Shown piece after piece: positions 40,191 to 49,016 of a stretch of 64,000 nucleotides of DNA. The notes below the pieces were generated by a model. It made no database searches, was not told the DNA's origin, and saw only the letters and a program-made list of their open reading frames with translations. The stretch's first letter is position 1. Every line of letters starts with the position of its first letter. The stretch spans positions 1-64,000 of the forward strand of contig NZ_CP017668.1 in assembly GCF_001808185.1 (NCBI RefSeq). Reading direction: 5' to 3'. This stretch comes from Jeongeupia sp. USM3. GTDB taxonomy: Bacteria; Pseudomonadota; Gammaproteobacteria; Burkholderiales; Chitinibacteraceae. Made by a program: the position numbers and the translations under genes.

Positions 40191-41249
40191 TCAACGCACT
40201 TTGGTACGCGTCAGGTAGCAGGTAATTTCTTCCCGGTCGTGGTAGAGCTGCTTGGCGCTCAGCTCGTAGTCGATGCCGGCGCTGTAGAGCGCGTTGTCGA
40301 TCAGGTCGAAACAGCGCTCGATTTCGGCCCAGCGCTTCTTCATCGGCAGCTTGAGGTTGAACACCGCGTGGCGCACATGGCCGCGGGTGAACCAGTCGGC
40401 GATCAGCTGGGCGATGCGCGCCGGCTGCTCGACCATGTCGCAGACCAGCCAGTCGACCGGATGCGGCGGGCGGAACTTGAAGCCGTCCTGGCGCAGGTGC
40501 TTCACATGCGGGTGGATCGCCATGTCGCCCTTCATCGGGCCGTTGTCGATCGCGAACACCTTGAGGCCGTGGGCAACGAGCTGGAAGGTCCAGCCGCCCG
40601 GTGCCGCGCCGAGGTCGACGCCGACCATGCCCGGCTTCATTTTCGCCTCGGCATCGGGCACCAGCATCATCAGCGCTTCGGCGAGCTTGAGCGTCGAGCG
40701 GCTCGGCGCGCCGGTCGGCATCCGCACGCGGGCGATGCCCAGCGGCCACGGGCTGGCGAGCGCCGGCTTGGCAAAGGCGATCCAGGCTTCGGACATCGAG
40801 GTGAAGAACAGGTGCAGCCGGTAGCGGCCGCGGCGCGCGTCGAGCGCCTTGCGCTTTTGCAGCGCGGCTTCGACGATGGCGCCGAAGCGCTTGCAGAAGC
40901 CCGACAGCGGCTTGCCGGCGTCGCTGTCCGGGTGTTCGAGCCAGACGGCCTGCCACGGCGCCGCATAGCGCGCATCGAGGCCGTCGAGTGCATCGGTGAT
41001 CGGCGTGAGCCGGTCGCGTTCGCCGAGCTCGACCCTGGCCAGCGCCAGCAGCACCTGGCGGGTGAAGATCAGTTGCGCGACGTCGAGCGTCTGATGCAGC
41101 TGCGTCAGCTCGTAGCTGTCGTCGGCCTCGAACACGACATAGCCGTCGCCGGCCTGCCAGCGACCGTCGAGCGGGTGGCGCGCGGCGAATTCCTGTTGGC
41201 AGTCGGCCTCGAAGCCGGGACGGCAATACAGCAGCAGGGCAGGATTCAT
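40191..41249 (-). CDS. rlmM: 23S rRNA 2'-O-ribose C2498 methyltransferase RlmM
   Basis: 352 residues. N-terminal THUMP-like region (MNPALLLYCRPGFEADCQQEF), then a Rossmann methyltransferase with SAM motif GVDLGAAPGGWTFQL, VDWLVCDMVEQP and catalytic-type LKLPMKKRW (K-D-K-E tetrad context). It modifies C2498 of 23S rRNA. The start at 41249 agrees with the family N-terminus. Confidence 0.93.
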   Translation of the reverse strand: MNPALLLYCRPGFEADCQQEFAARHPLDGRWQAGDGYVVFEADDSYELTQLHQTLDVAQLIFTRQVLLALARVELGERDRLTPITDALDGLDARYAAPWQAVWLEHPDSDAGKPLSGFCKRFGAIVEAALQKRKALDARRGRYRLHLFFTSMSEAWIAFAKPALASPWPLGIARVRMPTGAPSRSTLKLAEALMMLVPDAEAKMKPGMVGVDLGAAPGGWTFQLVAHGLKVFAIDNGPMKGDMAIHPHVKHLRQDGFKFRPPHPVDWLVCDMVEQPARIAQLIADWFTRGHVRHAVFNLKLPMKKRWAEIERCFDLIDNALYSAGIDYELSAKQLYHDREEITCYLTRTKVR

Positions 41250-41361
41250 CGCGGCGACTCGCAAAACCGCAGAGGATAACGCATTTGCCGCCGCCGATGC
41301 GGTGCAAAAGACCGGACGCGCGGTGCTACGCTGGAAGGCGTGGGCCTGGAAGGGGCAGGGA

Positions 41362-42639
41362 ATGCATACGGGCAGCGAGACGGTGGCGGGCAGCCGCATC
41401 GCGGTGGTCGGTGGCGGGCTGGCCGGGCTGCTGTCGGCCGCCTTGCTGTCACGGCGTTACCGGGTGACGCTGTACGAATCGGCTGCGACGCTGGCGAAAC
41501 GGGTCGTCGACGTCACGCTCGACGGCCAGACCCGGCCGGTCGATGTCGGTCTGGCCATGTTCGGCGCGGCGAGCCCGAGCCTGCGCGCGATGCTGGCGTC
41601 GCTCGGCGTCGGAACGCGAGATTGCGCCGCAACGCTCGGCGTGTCGCTCGACGCCGGCCGGCTCGAATGGGCCGACCCCGATGGCTGGTTTGCGCAGCGG
41701 CGCCTGCTGTGGTCACCGGCCCACCTTCGTCTGCTCGCCGACCTCCGGCGCTTTCGCCACGAGGCCGGACGGCTGCGGTTCGCCGCGATCGCCACCCGCT
41801 GCGACGTGGGCCAACTGCTGGCTCAGGCGGGGTATGGCGACGCGTTTGGCGATGGCTATCTGCGGCCGCTGGCGGCGGCGCTGTGGCAGGATCCGCGGGT
41901 CGACATCGCGAACCTGCCGGCAGCAGCCCTGTTGCGGCACTTCGTCGAACACGAACGCGGCGGCCGGCGCTGGTGTTGTGCGGCCGATCCGGTGTGGCGG
42001 ACGATGCTCGCCGCTTCGATCGACGATGTGCGTACCGCGGCGCAGGTGGTCGCGATCCGGCGCGAAGCCTTGGGCGTGCTGGTCGAAACCGCGGGACGGG
42101 TCGACCGTGTCGACGCGGTGGTGTTGGCCGTGACCTCGCCGGAACGGCTGCTGGCCGATGCCGACGGCGACGAATCGGCCGCACTGGCGGGGCTGAAGTT
42201 TCGCACCGGGGTAGTCTGTCTGCACACCGATCGCCGGCTGTTGCCGCTGGCACGCAAGGTCCGGGCGCCGGTGAACTGGCTGCGCCGTGGCGGCGAAGCC
42301 TGCCTCAGTCTGGACCTGAACCGGTTGCAAGCGCCGCCGTTCGCAACGCCGCTGGTGCTGACCGTCGATCCGCTGATCGCGCCGGCATCGGTGATCCACC
42401 GTTTCGAGCGGCGTTATCCGGTGCTCGACCATGCGGCCAGGGTGGCGCAGCTGAAACTCGATGCGCTGCAGGGGCGGCGCGCGACCTGGTATGCCGGTGC
42501 GTGGACCGGCGACGGCCTGCCCGAGGATGCGGTGGGGTCGGCCCTGCGCGTTGCCGCCGGTTTTGGCGTCAGCCCCGACTGGGGCAGAATGCGGAACCGA
42601 TCCGGGTCTGCCGGGTCTGTCGACGGTCCCGATTACTAA
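41362..42639 (+). CDS. NAD(P)/FAD-dependent oxidoreductase, renalase/amine-oxidase-like
   Basis: 425 residues. FAD-binding motif RIAVVGGGLAGLLSAALLSR at the N-terminus, acidic end of beta-2 in LYES, and a C-terminal segment WYAGAWTGDGLPEDAVGSAL typical of amine-oxidase-like flavoproteins (often annotated as NAD(P)-binding FAD proteins beside cyclopropane or lipid genes). The substrate is unknown. The start at 41362 is preceded by GGGGCAGGG. The divergent neighbour is rlmM; the GNAT gene follows 8 bp downstream. Confidence 0.75.
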   Translation: MHTGSETVAGSRIAVVGGGLAGLLSAALLSRRYRVTLYESAATLAKRVVDVTLDGQTRPVDVGLAMFGAASPSLRAMLASLGVGTRDCAATLGVSLDAGRLEWADPDGWFAQRRLLWSPAHLRLLADLRRFRHEAGRLRFAAIATRCDVGQLLAQAGYGDAFGDGYLRPLAAALWQDPRVDIANLPAAALLRHFVEHERGGRRWCCAADPVWRTMLAASIDDVRTAAQVVAIRREALGVLVETAGRVDRVDAVVLAVTSPERLLADADGDESAALAGLKFRTGVVCLHTDRRLLPLARKVRAPVNWLRRGGEACLSLDLNRLQAPPFATPLVLTVDPLIAPASVIHRFERRYPVLDHAARVAQLKLDALQGRRATWYAGAWTGDGLPEDAVGSALRVAAGFGVSPDWGRMRNRSGSAGSVDGPDY

Positions 42640-42646
42640 CCATCCG

Positions 42647-43201
42647 ATGCTCGCCATGTCCTTTCCGACGCTTTCCACTTCGCGCTTCGTGCTGCGCGAA
42701 TTCGTTCAGAACGATATCGACGCGGTGTTCCGCGGTTTGTCCCACCCGCAGATCATCGCGCATTACGGCGTGTCGTACGACACGCGCGACGACACCCGGA
42801 TGCAGATGGACTGGTTCCATCAGATCTCAGCCGAGCAGAGCGGGATCTGGTGGGCGGTCTGCGCTGCCGATTCGCCGGATGCGCTGCTCGGCGCCTGCGG
42901 CTTCAACGACCGGAACCACGAACACCGCCACGCCGATATCGGTTACTGGCTGCTGCCCGAGCACTGGGGGCATGGCGTGATGCGCGAATGCCTGCCTGCG
43001 GCACTCGGCTACGGTTTCGGGGTGCTGGGCCTGCACCGGGTTGCCGCCGAGGTCGAACCCGAGAACGTGCGCAGCAGCAGCCTGCTGGCCGGTCTGGGTT
43101 TCGTCCACGAGGGCACGCGGCGCGAGTGCGAGTTCAAGGACGGCCGCTATCTCGATCTGGCCGATTACGGCTTGCTGCGCCAAGAGTGGCGCGGGCGCTA
43201 G
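42647..43201 (+). CDS. GNAT N-acetyltransferase, RimJ/RimL type
   Basis: 184 residues. TSRFVLREFVQNDIDAVFRGL, DIGYWLLPEHWGHGVMREC (acetyl-CoA loop region) and LHRVAAEVEPENVRSSSLLAGLGF are typical of ribosomal-protein-type acetyltransferases. The stop TAG lies inside the target-site duplication of the adjacent IS element, so the coding sequence was not altered by the insertion. An in-frame ATG at 42656 is an alternative start. Confidence 0.84.
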   Translation: MLAMSFPTLSTSRFVLREFVQNDIDAVFRGLSHPQIIAHYGVSYDTRDDTRMQMDWFHQISAEQSGIWWAVCAADSPDALLGACGFNDRNHEHRHADIGYWLLPEHWGHGVMRECLPAALGYGFGVLGLHRVAAEVEPENVRSSSLLAGLGFVHEGTRRECEFKDGRYLDLADYGLLRQEWRGR

Positions 43202-43202
43202 T

Positions 43203-44242
43203 TGTGAAGGTTCAATAGGTTGTTTCGGGTGTTCACCCGGAGAAGTTCTGCGAGACTGGAAATCGCCAAACCCCCAGTCACAGAACAAGACACCGGATGA
43301 ACACACATAAGAATGCCCGACTGACGTATCTGCGTCGCCTGGAAATGGTTCAGGACATCACCGAGCATGGTTTGTCGACCGCGGCGGCGGCGGCACGCCA
43401 TGGCGTAAGCGCGGTCACCACCCGCAAGTGGCTGGGCCGCTATCTGGTCGGCGGCGCGGCTGCCTTGCTCGACAAATCCTCGCGTCCCGAGCGCTCGCCA
43501 CGTGCCATTGCGCCCAGCGTTGCCCTGACGATCATCGAATTGCGTCGCAAGCTGTTCCTGCAGGCTCGCATCGCAAGCTATATCGGCGTGTCCAAAGCAA
43601 CCGTCAGTCGCGTGCTGCGACACGCAGGGCTATCGCGGTTAAGCGACCTGCAGCCCGCAGAGCCTGTGCAGCGCTACGAGCGCGAAACGCCCGGCGAACT
43701 GCTGCACGTCGACATCAAGAAGCTCGCCCGCTTCGAGCAGGTCGGCCATCGCATCACCGGCGATCGTCGCCAGAACAGCCGAAACAGCGGCTGGGAATAT
43801 CTGTTCGTGGCGATCGACGACCATAGTCGCATCGCCTTCACCCGACTCTACCCCGACGAGCGCCGCGCCAGCGCCATCGACTTCCTGCGTGCGGCCAACG
43901 ACTACTTCAAAACGCTGGGCGTACCGCTCCAGCGCCTGATCACCGATAACGGGCCCGCCTTCCGCTCCCATGACTTCGGCCGCGTTTGCGTTGAACTGGG
44001 CATTAAGCAGAGGTTCACCCGCGCCTACCGACCGCAAACCAACGGCAAGGCCGAGCGCTTCATCCAGTCCGCGCTGCGCGAATGGGCCTACGGCCAAACC
44101 TATCAACACTCGGATGAGCGCGGCGCAGTCCTGAGGTATTGGAATCATTATTACAACTGGCACCGTCCGCATCACGGCATCGGCTGCCACGTGCCCATGT
44201 CCCGTCTCTCAGCAACGAAAAACAACGTCTTGACTCTTCACA
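43203..44242 (+). mobile_element. IS481-family insertion sequence, 1040 bp, complete
   Basis: Inverted repeats start TGTGAAG at both ends (43203 inward and 44242 inward) and match at about 18 of 23 positions, including GTTGTTT. Both ends are flanked by the 6-bp direct repeat GCTAGT (43197-43202 and 44243-44248), which fits the NCTAGN target known for IS481. Length and a single transposase gene also fit the family. Confidence 0.93.
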
Positions 44243-44247
44243 GCTAG
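43297..44247 (+). CDS. IS481-family transposase
   Basis: 316 residues. An N-terminal helix-turn-helix (LSTAAAAARHGVSAVTTRKWL, split around residues 27-47), a second HTH, and an rve-type integrase core with the DDE acids: LLHVDIKKLARF, RLITDNGPAF and TNGKAERF. The last codons AGC TAG run across the right IS end: the C, T, A and G come from the duplicated target, so the stop codon is supplied by the insertion site. Full-length, so probably active. Confidence 0.94.
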   Translation: MNTHKNARLTYLRRLEMVQDITEHGLSTAAAAARHGVSAVTTRKWLGRYLVGGAAALLDKSSRPERSPRAIAPSVALTIIELRRKLFLQARIASYIGVSKATVSRVLRHAGLSRLSDLQPAEPVQRYERETPGELLHVDIKKLARFEQVGHRITGDRRQNSRNSGWEYLFVAIDDHSRIAFTRLYPDERRASAIDFLRAANDYFKTLGVPLQRLITDNGPAFRSHDFGRVCVELGIKQRFTRAYRPQTNGKAERFIQSALREWAYGQTYQHSDERGAVLRYWNHYYNWHRPHHGIGCHVPMSRLSATKNNVLTLHS

Positions 44248-44903
44248 TCCGCCAGGTACTTGGCGTCGTCGAAGGTGGCGACCCACTGCGGCCGGTAGAT
44301 CACCAGCAGGGCGAGGTTGCTGCCGGTGGTGAATGCCTCGGGCCAGCCCATCAGGAAGTAGTACGGCAGCTGTTCGGCCAGCAGGAAGTCGAGCGTGTAC
44401 GGACCGAAAAGCGCCAGCAGTGCACAGGTGAGCAGCCCGACCAGCCACATCGACAGCGCCGCAGCGGCGAAGGCGTTTAGGAAGATGTAGACGAAGTAGT
44501 TGAGCGGCAGCCGCGCTTGCGCCAGCCGCAGCAGCGATTGCGTCAGCAGGCAGGGCAGCGCGGCGATGATCAGCCAGGACAGGCCGAGGGCGCCCCAGTC
44601 GGCGTGGCCGAAGCCGGTGTCGATCGCCAGCGCGGCGGCGAGGCCGAGCAGGGCGCGGTCGCGTCCGGCGATCAGCGTCAGCGCCGTCGCGCCGATCAGG
44701 TGGAAGCTCAGCCCGGGCAGGATGCCGGCCTTCATCTGCCAGAGCAGCAGCGCGGCGACGGTTGCGCCGAGCCAGCCGGTGATCGCCGACTGCGACAGCG
44801 CGAACCATGGCACCCGCAGCGCGGCGCGGATCAGCAGGAGGGTGGCGGCGATCCACGACAGTGTGAGCAGCCAGAGCGGAAAATGCGACGAAACGAGATT
44901 CAT
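44244..44903 (-). CDS. CbiM-like energy-coupling-factor ABC transporter permease
   Basis: 219 residues, six hydrophobic segments. AGILPGLSFHLIGATALTL, ADWGALGLSWLIIAALP, YFLMGWPEAFTTG and the C-terminal VATFDDAKYLAD match the betaproteobacterial branch of CbiM/PF01891 proteins, which take part in Co2+/Ni2+ uptake. No CbiN, CbiQ or CbiO lies here, so it is solitary or works with a distant module. Its stop codon overlaps the IS target CTAG and is intact. Confidence 0.7.
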   Translation of the reverse strand: MNLVSSHFPLWLLTLSWIAATLLLIRAALRVPWFALSQSAITGWLGATVAALLLWQMKAGILPGLSFHLIGATALTLIAGRDRALLGLAAALAIDTGFGHADWGALGLSWLIIAALPCLLTQSLLRLAQARLPLNYFVYIFLNAFAAAALSMWLVGLLTCALLALFGPYTLDFLLAEQLPYYFLMGWPEAFTTGSNLALLVIYRPQWVATFDDAKYLAD

Positions 44904-44993
44904 GCCGGGGCGGTAGCAGGGCGACAGCCGGCATCTTAGTGCAGCCGGTGGCAGGCTGCATTCGTGCGTGCAAGGCGGGGCGGAATCCGTCGT

Positions 44994-45527
44994 TCAGCGA
45001 GCTTCGTAGGGCACGCCCTGATCCCAGCGCGACTGCCAGTGCGCCATGTATTGCGCGGCAATGTCCGGCATCCCGCGCAGCACGATGACGTTTTCGGAGT
45101 TCTTGGTCTCGGCCGATGGCGCGTAGTTGAACGAGCCGGTTTCCACTGTCTGGCCGTCGACGATGATCGTCTTGTCGTGCTGGATGTTGTAGTGATCGTC
45201 GATCCGCAGCTGCACGCCGTGACTGGCGACATACGCCATGGCGGACTGGCTGGGCTTGCCCAGGTTGCGCTTCTTGTCGATGACCACGCGGACGTCCACG
45301 CCGCGAGCCCGTGCGTCGGCCAGTGCCTGCATGATGTCGGGCGCGGTGAAGCTGTAGGCCATCATCCGGATGCTGTTCTTCGCGCTGCCGATGAGCTGCA
45401 GCACCATGGCCTGCGCCGAGCCTTCGGGCGAAAAGCCGACCTCGACGCCGGGTGCGGCGAATGAAGCGGCGGGAAGGCCCAGCAGGGCCGCCAGGGCGAT
45501 GCGCCTGAACCACGGGTGACATTGCAT
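44994..45527 (-). CDS. Phospholipase D-like nuclease (Nuc type), exported
   Basis: 177 residues. A signal peptide to about residue 25 (LPAASFAA) and a single HKD motif HDKTIIVDGQTVETGSFN (HxK(x)4D(x)6GSxN). One HKD per chain and this length indicate a Nuc-type endonuclease acting as a dimer, probably periplasmic and non-specific. It stands alone between the CbiM-like and LysR genes on the same strand. Confidence 0.85.
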   Translation of the reverse strand: MQCHPWFRRIALAALLGLPAASFAAPGVEVGFSPEGSAQAMVLQLIGSAKNSIRMMAYSFTAPDIMQALADARARGVDVRVVIDKKRNLGKPSQSAMAYVASHGVQLRIDDHYNIQHDKTIIVDGQTVETGSFNYAPSAETKNSENVIVLRGMPDIAAQYMAHWQSRWDQGVPYEAR

Positions 45528-45629
45528 GAGGGGGTGCTCCGGTCTGCAGCAGCAACATTACGCCTGTCCGGCCTGGCGACGGTACCCAATACAGGCCGGC
45601 TGCCACAATTCACGGGCCGGCTCCGGTTG

Positions 45630-46541
45630 CTACGACGTCGGCGCGTGCCGGTCGGGGCTACCGGCCTCGGCCCGCAACCAGTCAAACAGGTGCCGCACCA
45701 GTGGAGAGCGAGTTTCGCCTTCAACACGCGACAGCCACCAGTGCCCGCCCGGCAGGCGGGGGTAACCGGGCAGCAAGACCAGTTCCCCCCGGGCCAGCGC
45801 CTCGTCCGCCAGCAGGCGCGACACGCTCGCAATCCCCGTGCCCCGCCTGGCACTGTCCAGCAGCAAGCGTGCGTCGTCGTAGATCAGCCCCTTGCGGAAA
45901 CCCGCCAGCGGGCCGCGGAACAGCTCGGCGCCATCGTCGCGGGTGATGCTCTCCTCCAGGCAGATCAGCTCGGCATGCCGGGCGTGCTCCGCCAATGGCC
46001 GGGCGGCGAGTTGTGCTGCCAGGGCCGGGGCCGCGACGACCACCCGTTCATCCTGCAGGAAGGGCACCTCGAGCAGGCCCTGCTGCTGCAGGGGACGCGC
46101 CACGATGTTGATGTCGACATCCAGCTCGTCCACGAACCGCGCGGACTCGTCGGTGGACAGCAGCGGGCACAGCGCCGGCAGGGCACGCCGCAGCTCGTCC
46201 AGCCGCGGCTGCAACCAGCCTTGCAGCAGCGGTGCCGGGCAGACCAGCACCACGAGGCCGGGATCGAGATAGCTGGCAATGCGTCCCAGCCCGCTGCGCA
46301 GCGTATCCAGCGACAGCTGCACGCTGCGCAACAGCACCTCGCCCGCAACCGTCAGCTCGACGCCGCGTCCTGCCCGGCTGAACAGCGGCTGGCCGATTTG
46401 CGCTTCCAGCTGCTGGATCTGATGGCTGATGGCCGATTGCGACAGATGGCGCTCCTCGGCCGCGCGCGAAAAGCTGCCCAGCCTTGCTGCGGCCTCAAAG
46501 CCCATCAGCAAACGCAGGGACGGGATGTTGGCATTCGACAT
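45630..46541 (-). CDS. LysR-family transcriptional regulator
   Basis: 303 residues. N-terminal winged HTH (GFEAAARLGSFSRAAEERHLSQ... SQSAISHQIQQLE) of the GcvA-like subgroup, then a periplasmic-binding-protein-like effector domain. It is divergent from the agmatine deiminase-like gene; ATTGAT-N13-ATCAAT (46555-46579) lies 13 bp from its start and is a candidate site for control of both genes. Confidence 0.9.
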   Translation of the reverse strand: MSNANIPSLRLLMGFEAAARLGSFSRAAEERHLSQSAISHQIQQLEAQIGQPLFSRAGRGVELTVAGEVLLRSVQLSLDTLRSGLGRIASYLDPGLVVLVCPAPLLQGWLQPRLDELRRALPALCPLLSTDESARFVDELDVDINIVARPLQQQGLLEVPFLQDERVVVAAPALAAQLAARPLAEHARHAELICLEESITRDDGAELFRGPLAGFRKGLIYDDARLLLDSARRGTGIASVSRLLADEALARGELVLLPGYPRLPGGHWWLSRVEGETRSPLVRHLFDWLRAEAGSPDRHAPTS

Positions 46542-46554
46542 ATGAGAAAACCTG

Positions 46555-46579
46555 ATTGATTACCGCAATAAACATCAAT
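46555..46579. promoter_or_regulatory. Candidate LysR operator
   Basis: Inverted repeat ATTGAT (46555-46560) and ATCAAT (46574-46579) with 13 bp between, in the AT-rich part of the divergent region between the LysR and deiminase genes. Confidence 0.4.
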
Positions 46580-46747
46580 TTTCATCAAGTGTGATGCGAT
46601 CGACAATAGCTGCGTGAATCAGGGAGGCAGGCAAGGGCTGCTCTGATGCACCCCGGTCGCCGGCATTCCGATCGGAGGCAGCGACCGGTATTGTTCGGCG
46701 CGGCAGCAGCCGGCCATCATTCACATGACGAGCACGTGGAGTACACG

Positions 46748-47857
46748 ATGACCACTCGACGCAATTTTCTGAAAGCTTCTGCCGGCGGCATGCTGGCCGG
46801 CGTACTTGGTGGCAGCCTTGGCGGCAATCTGATCGGCACCGCCGTCGCGGCCGGTGGCGGCTGGCGCATGCCCGACGAGGGCGAAGCGCATGCCGCGACC
46901 TGGATGGCGTTCGGCCCGAGCGAGGACATCTGGGGGCGCCGGCTGCAGCAGGGCGCGCGCGAAAGCCTGGCCCGCATTGCCGAGGCGATTGCCGACTTCG
47001 AGCCGGTGAACATGCTGGTGCGCGAGCGCGATTACGACGTTGCGCGGCGGCTGTGCGGTGCGAGCGCGAACCTGATCGTCAGGGAGATCGACGACCTGTG
47101 GATGCGGGATACCGGGCCGGTTTTCGTGAAGAACGATCTCGGCCAGCCCGGCGGCGTGGATTTCAACTTCAACGGCTGGGGCAACAAGCAGGCCCATGCC
47201 CGCGATGCCGAAGTGGCGCCGTTTGTCGTCGGTCGCACCGGGGTACAGTTGCTGAACAGCAAGCTGGTGCTGGAGGGCGGCGGCATCGAGGTCGACGGCG
47301 AAGGCTCCGCCATCATCACGGCCAGCTGCGTGTTGAACCGCAATCGCAACCCCGGCGTCGGCAGGGCCGAATGCGAGGCCGAACTGAAGCGTTTACTGGG
47401 GCTGCAGAAAATCATCTGGCTGCCGGGCATTGCCGGAAAGGACATTACCGACGGGCACACCGATTTCTATGCGCGCTTCGCCGGCCCCGGCGTGGTGCTG
47501 GCCCACTACGATGCCGACCCTGCCTCGTACGAGCATGCGGTGACGCGGCGCCATCTGGAGGTGTTGCGCCAGGCCACCGATGCCAGGGGGCGCAAGCTGA
47601 AGGTGATCGTGATACCCGCTGCCCGCACCGTCCGGCCCAGGTACGAGAACGACGAGTTCGCCGCCGGCTACATCAACTTCTACCTGTGCAACCGCGCGGT
47701 GATCGCCCCCGAATTCGGCGATGCCAAGGCCGACGCCCATTGCCGCGACGTGCTGCGCGATGCGTTTCCGGACCGGGAGGTCGTCCAGATCGAGATCGAC
47801 GCCATTGCCGCGGGCGGCGGCGGTATCCATTGCACGACCCAGCAGCAGCCTGCCTGA
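46748..47857 (+). CDS. Agmatine deiminase/peptidylarginine deiminase-family protein with Tat signal
   Basis: 369 residues. Twin-arginine signal TTRRNFLKASAGG followed by a Gly/Ala-rich hydrophobic stretch to about residue 35. The guanidine-modifying domain (PAD-porph) shows DDLWMRDTGPVFV, GGGIEVDGEG, DGHTDFYARF and catalytic Cys in AGGGGIHCTTQQ. The family hydrolyses agmatine to N-carbamoylputrescine; here the enzyme is exported folded to the periplasm, so the substrate would be extracellular agmatine or peptidyl-arginine. It is likely regulated by the divergent LysR protein. Confidence 0.87.
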   Translation: MTTRRNFLKASAGGMLAGVLGGSLGGNLIGTAVAAGGGWRMPDEGEAHAATWMAFGPSEDIWGRRLQQGARESLARIAEAIADFEPVNMLVRERDYDVARRLCGASANLIVREIDDLWMRDTGPVFVKNDLGQPGGVDFNFNGWGNKQAHARDAEVAPFVVGRTGVQLLNSKLVLEGGGIEVDGEGSAIITASCVLNRNRNPGVGRAECEAELKRLLGLQKIIWLPGIAGKDITDGHTDFYARFAGPGVVLAHYDADPASYEHAVTRRHLEVLRQATDARGRKLKVIVIPAARTVRPRYENDEFAAGYINFYLCNRAVIAPEFGDAKADAHCRDVLRDAFPDREVVQIEIDAIAAGGGGIHCTTQQQPA

Positions 47858-47900
47858 GCGCGGCGTTGCCCCGGGGGCTGCAGGGCCTCTTTCGCGGGCG

Positions 47901-47927
47901 AAAAAAAACGGCGGGACCAGCCCGCCG
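47901..47927 (-). terminator. Terminator after the ABC importer operon
   Basis: On the minus strand CGGCGGG...CCCGCCG (47909-47915 and 47921-47927) is followed by eight T residues (47901-47908). Confidence 0.88.
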
Positions 47928-47951
47928 CAAACCCGGAAACATGCAGGCCGG

Positions 47952-49016
47952 TCAGGCGGCCGCAAACACCCAGCAATCGTTGGTCGGAAACTCGACCCAG
48001 TAATCGCCGGCGTCGCGCGGCTCGCCGCCGTAGGCACGGAAGCGCAGCCCGCCCTGGTGGAACAGGTATTCCCAGCGGTCGCCGAGGTACATCGCGGTGA
48101 CCAGCCTGGCCTTGATGCGGTTGTCGCCGGGGCCGTCGACGACGCGGACGCGCTCGAGCCGGATCACCGCCTGCGCATCGTGGCCGGCGCTGAGCCAGTC
48201 GCGGGCCTGGCCCTGGAGTTCCCAGCCGTCACCGGCGAGCTTGACCTGCTCGCCCTCGACCGAGACGACCTTGGCATTGAGCTTGTTGTTGCTGCCCATG
48301 AACTCGGCGGTGTAGAGCGATTTGGGCGATGCGTACAGCTCGGCCGGCGTGCCTTCCTGCTCGATCTTGCCGTTCTTGAGCAAGAGGATGCGGTCGGACA
48401 TCGCCATCGCCTCGGTCTGGTCGTGGGTCACGCACAGCGCCGACAGGTTCAAGGACACGATCAGCTCGCGCAGCCAGGCGCGGGCTTCCTCGCGCAGCTT
48501 GGCGTCGAGGTTGGACAGCGGCTCGTCGAGCAGGATGACCGGCGGGTTGTAGACCAGCGCCCGGGCGATCGCGACGCGCTGCTGCTGGCCGCCCGAGAGC
48601 TGGAACGGGAAGCGTTCGGCCAGATGGCCGAGGCCCAGCTGGTCGAGCGCCTTCTGCACCCGCTGCCTGATCTCGGCCTGCGGCACCTTGCGCAGGCTCA
48701 GGCCGTAACCGACGTTGTCGGCGACGGTGCGGTGCGGCCACAGTGCGTACGACTGGAACACGAGGCCCAGCGAGCGCTGTTCGACCGGCAGGTTGATGTT
48801 CTTGCCGCTGTCGTACAGCGCCTTGCCGTCGAGCAGGATCTGGCCGTCCGACGGTTGTTCGAGGCCGGCAACGGCGCGCAGCAGGGTGGTCTTGCCGCTG
48901 CCCGAGGCGCCGAGCAGCGAGACGACTTCGCCTGCCTTCAGATGGAAGGACACGCCCTTGAGGATGGGGGTGGTGTCATAGCTGAGGTGCAGGTCTTCGA
49001 CGATGAGCTTAGTCAT
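47952..49016 (-). CDS. ABC transporter ATP-binding protein (FbpC/PotA-like)
   Basis: 354 residues. Walker A GASGSGKTTLLRAVAG, Q-loop VFQSYALWPHRT, signature LSGGQQQRVAIARAL, Walker B VILLDEPLSNLD, H-loop VTHDQTEA and a C-terminal TOBE domain. It energises the importer encoded by the next two genes. Its start overlaps the permease gene end by 8 nt. Confidence 0.9.
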   Translation of the reverse strand: MTKLIVEDLHLSYDTTPILKGVSFHLKAGEVVSLLGASGSGKTTLLRAVAGLEQPSDGQILLDGKALYDSGKNINLPVEQRSLGLVFQSYALWPHRTVADNVGYGLSLRKVPQAEIRQRVQKALDQLGLGHLAERFPFQLSGGQQQRVAIARALVYNPPVILLDEPLSNLDAKLREEARAWLRELIVSLNLSALCVTHDQTEAMAMSDRILLLKNGKIEQEGTPAELYASPKSLYTAEFMGSNNKLNAKVVSVEGEQVKLAGDGWELQGQARDWLSAGHDAQAVIRLERVRVVDGPGDNRIKARLVTAMYLGDRWEYLFHQGGLRFRAYGGEPRDAGDYWVEFPTNDCWVFAAA

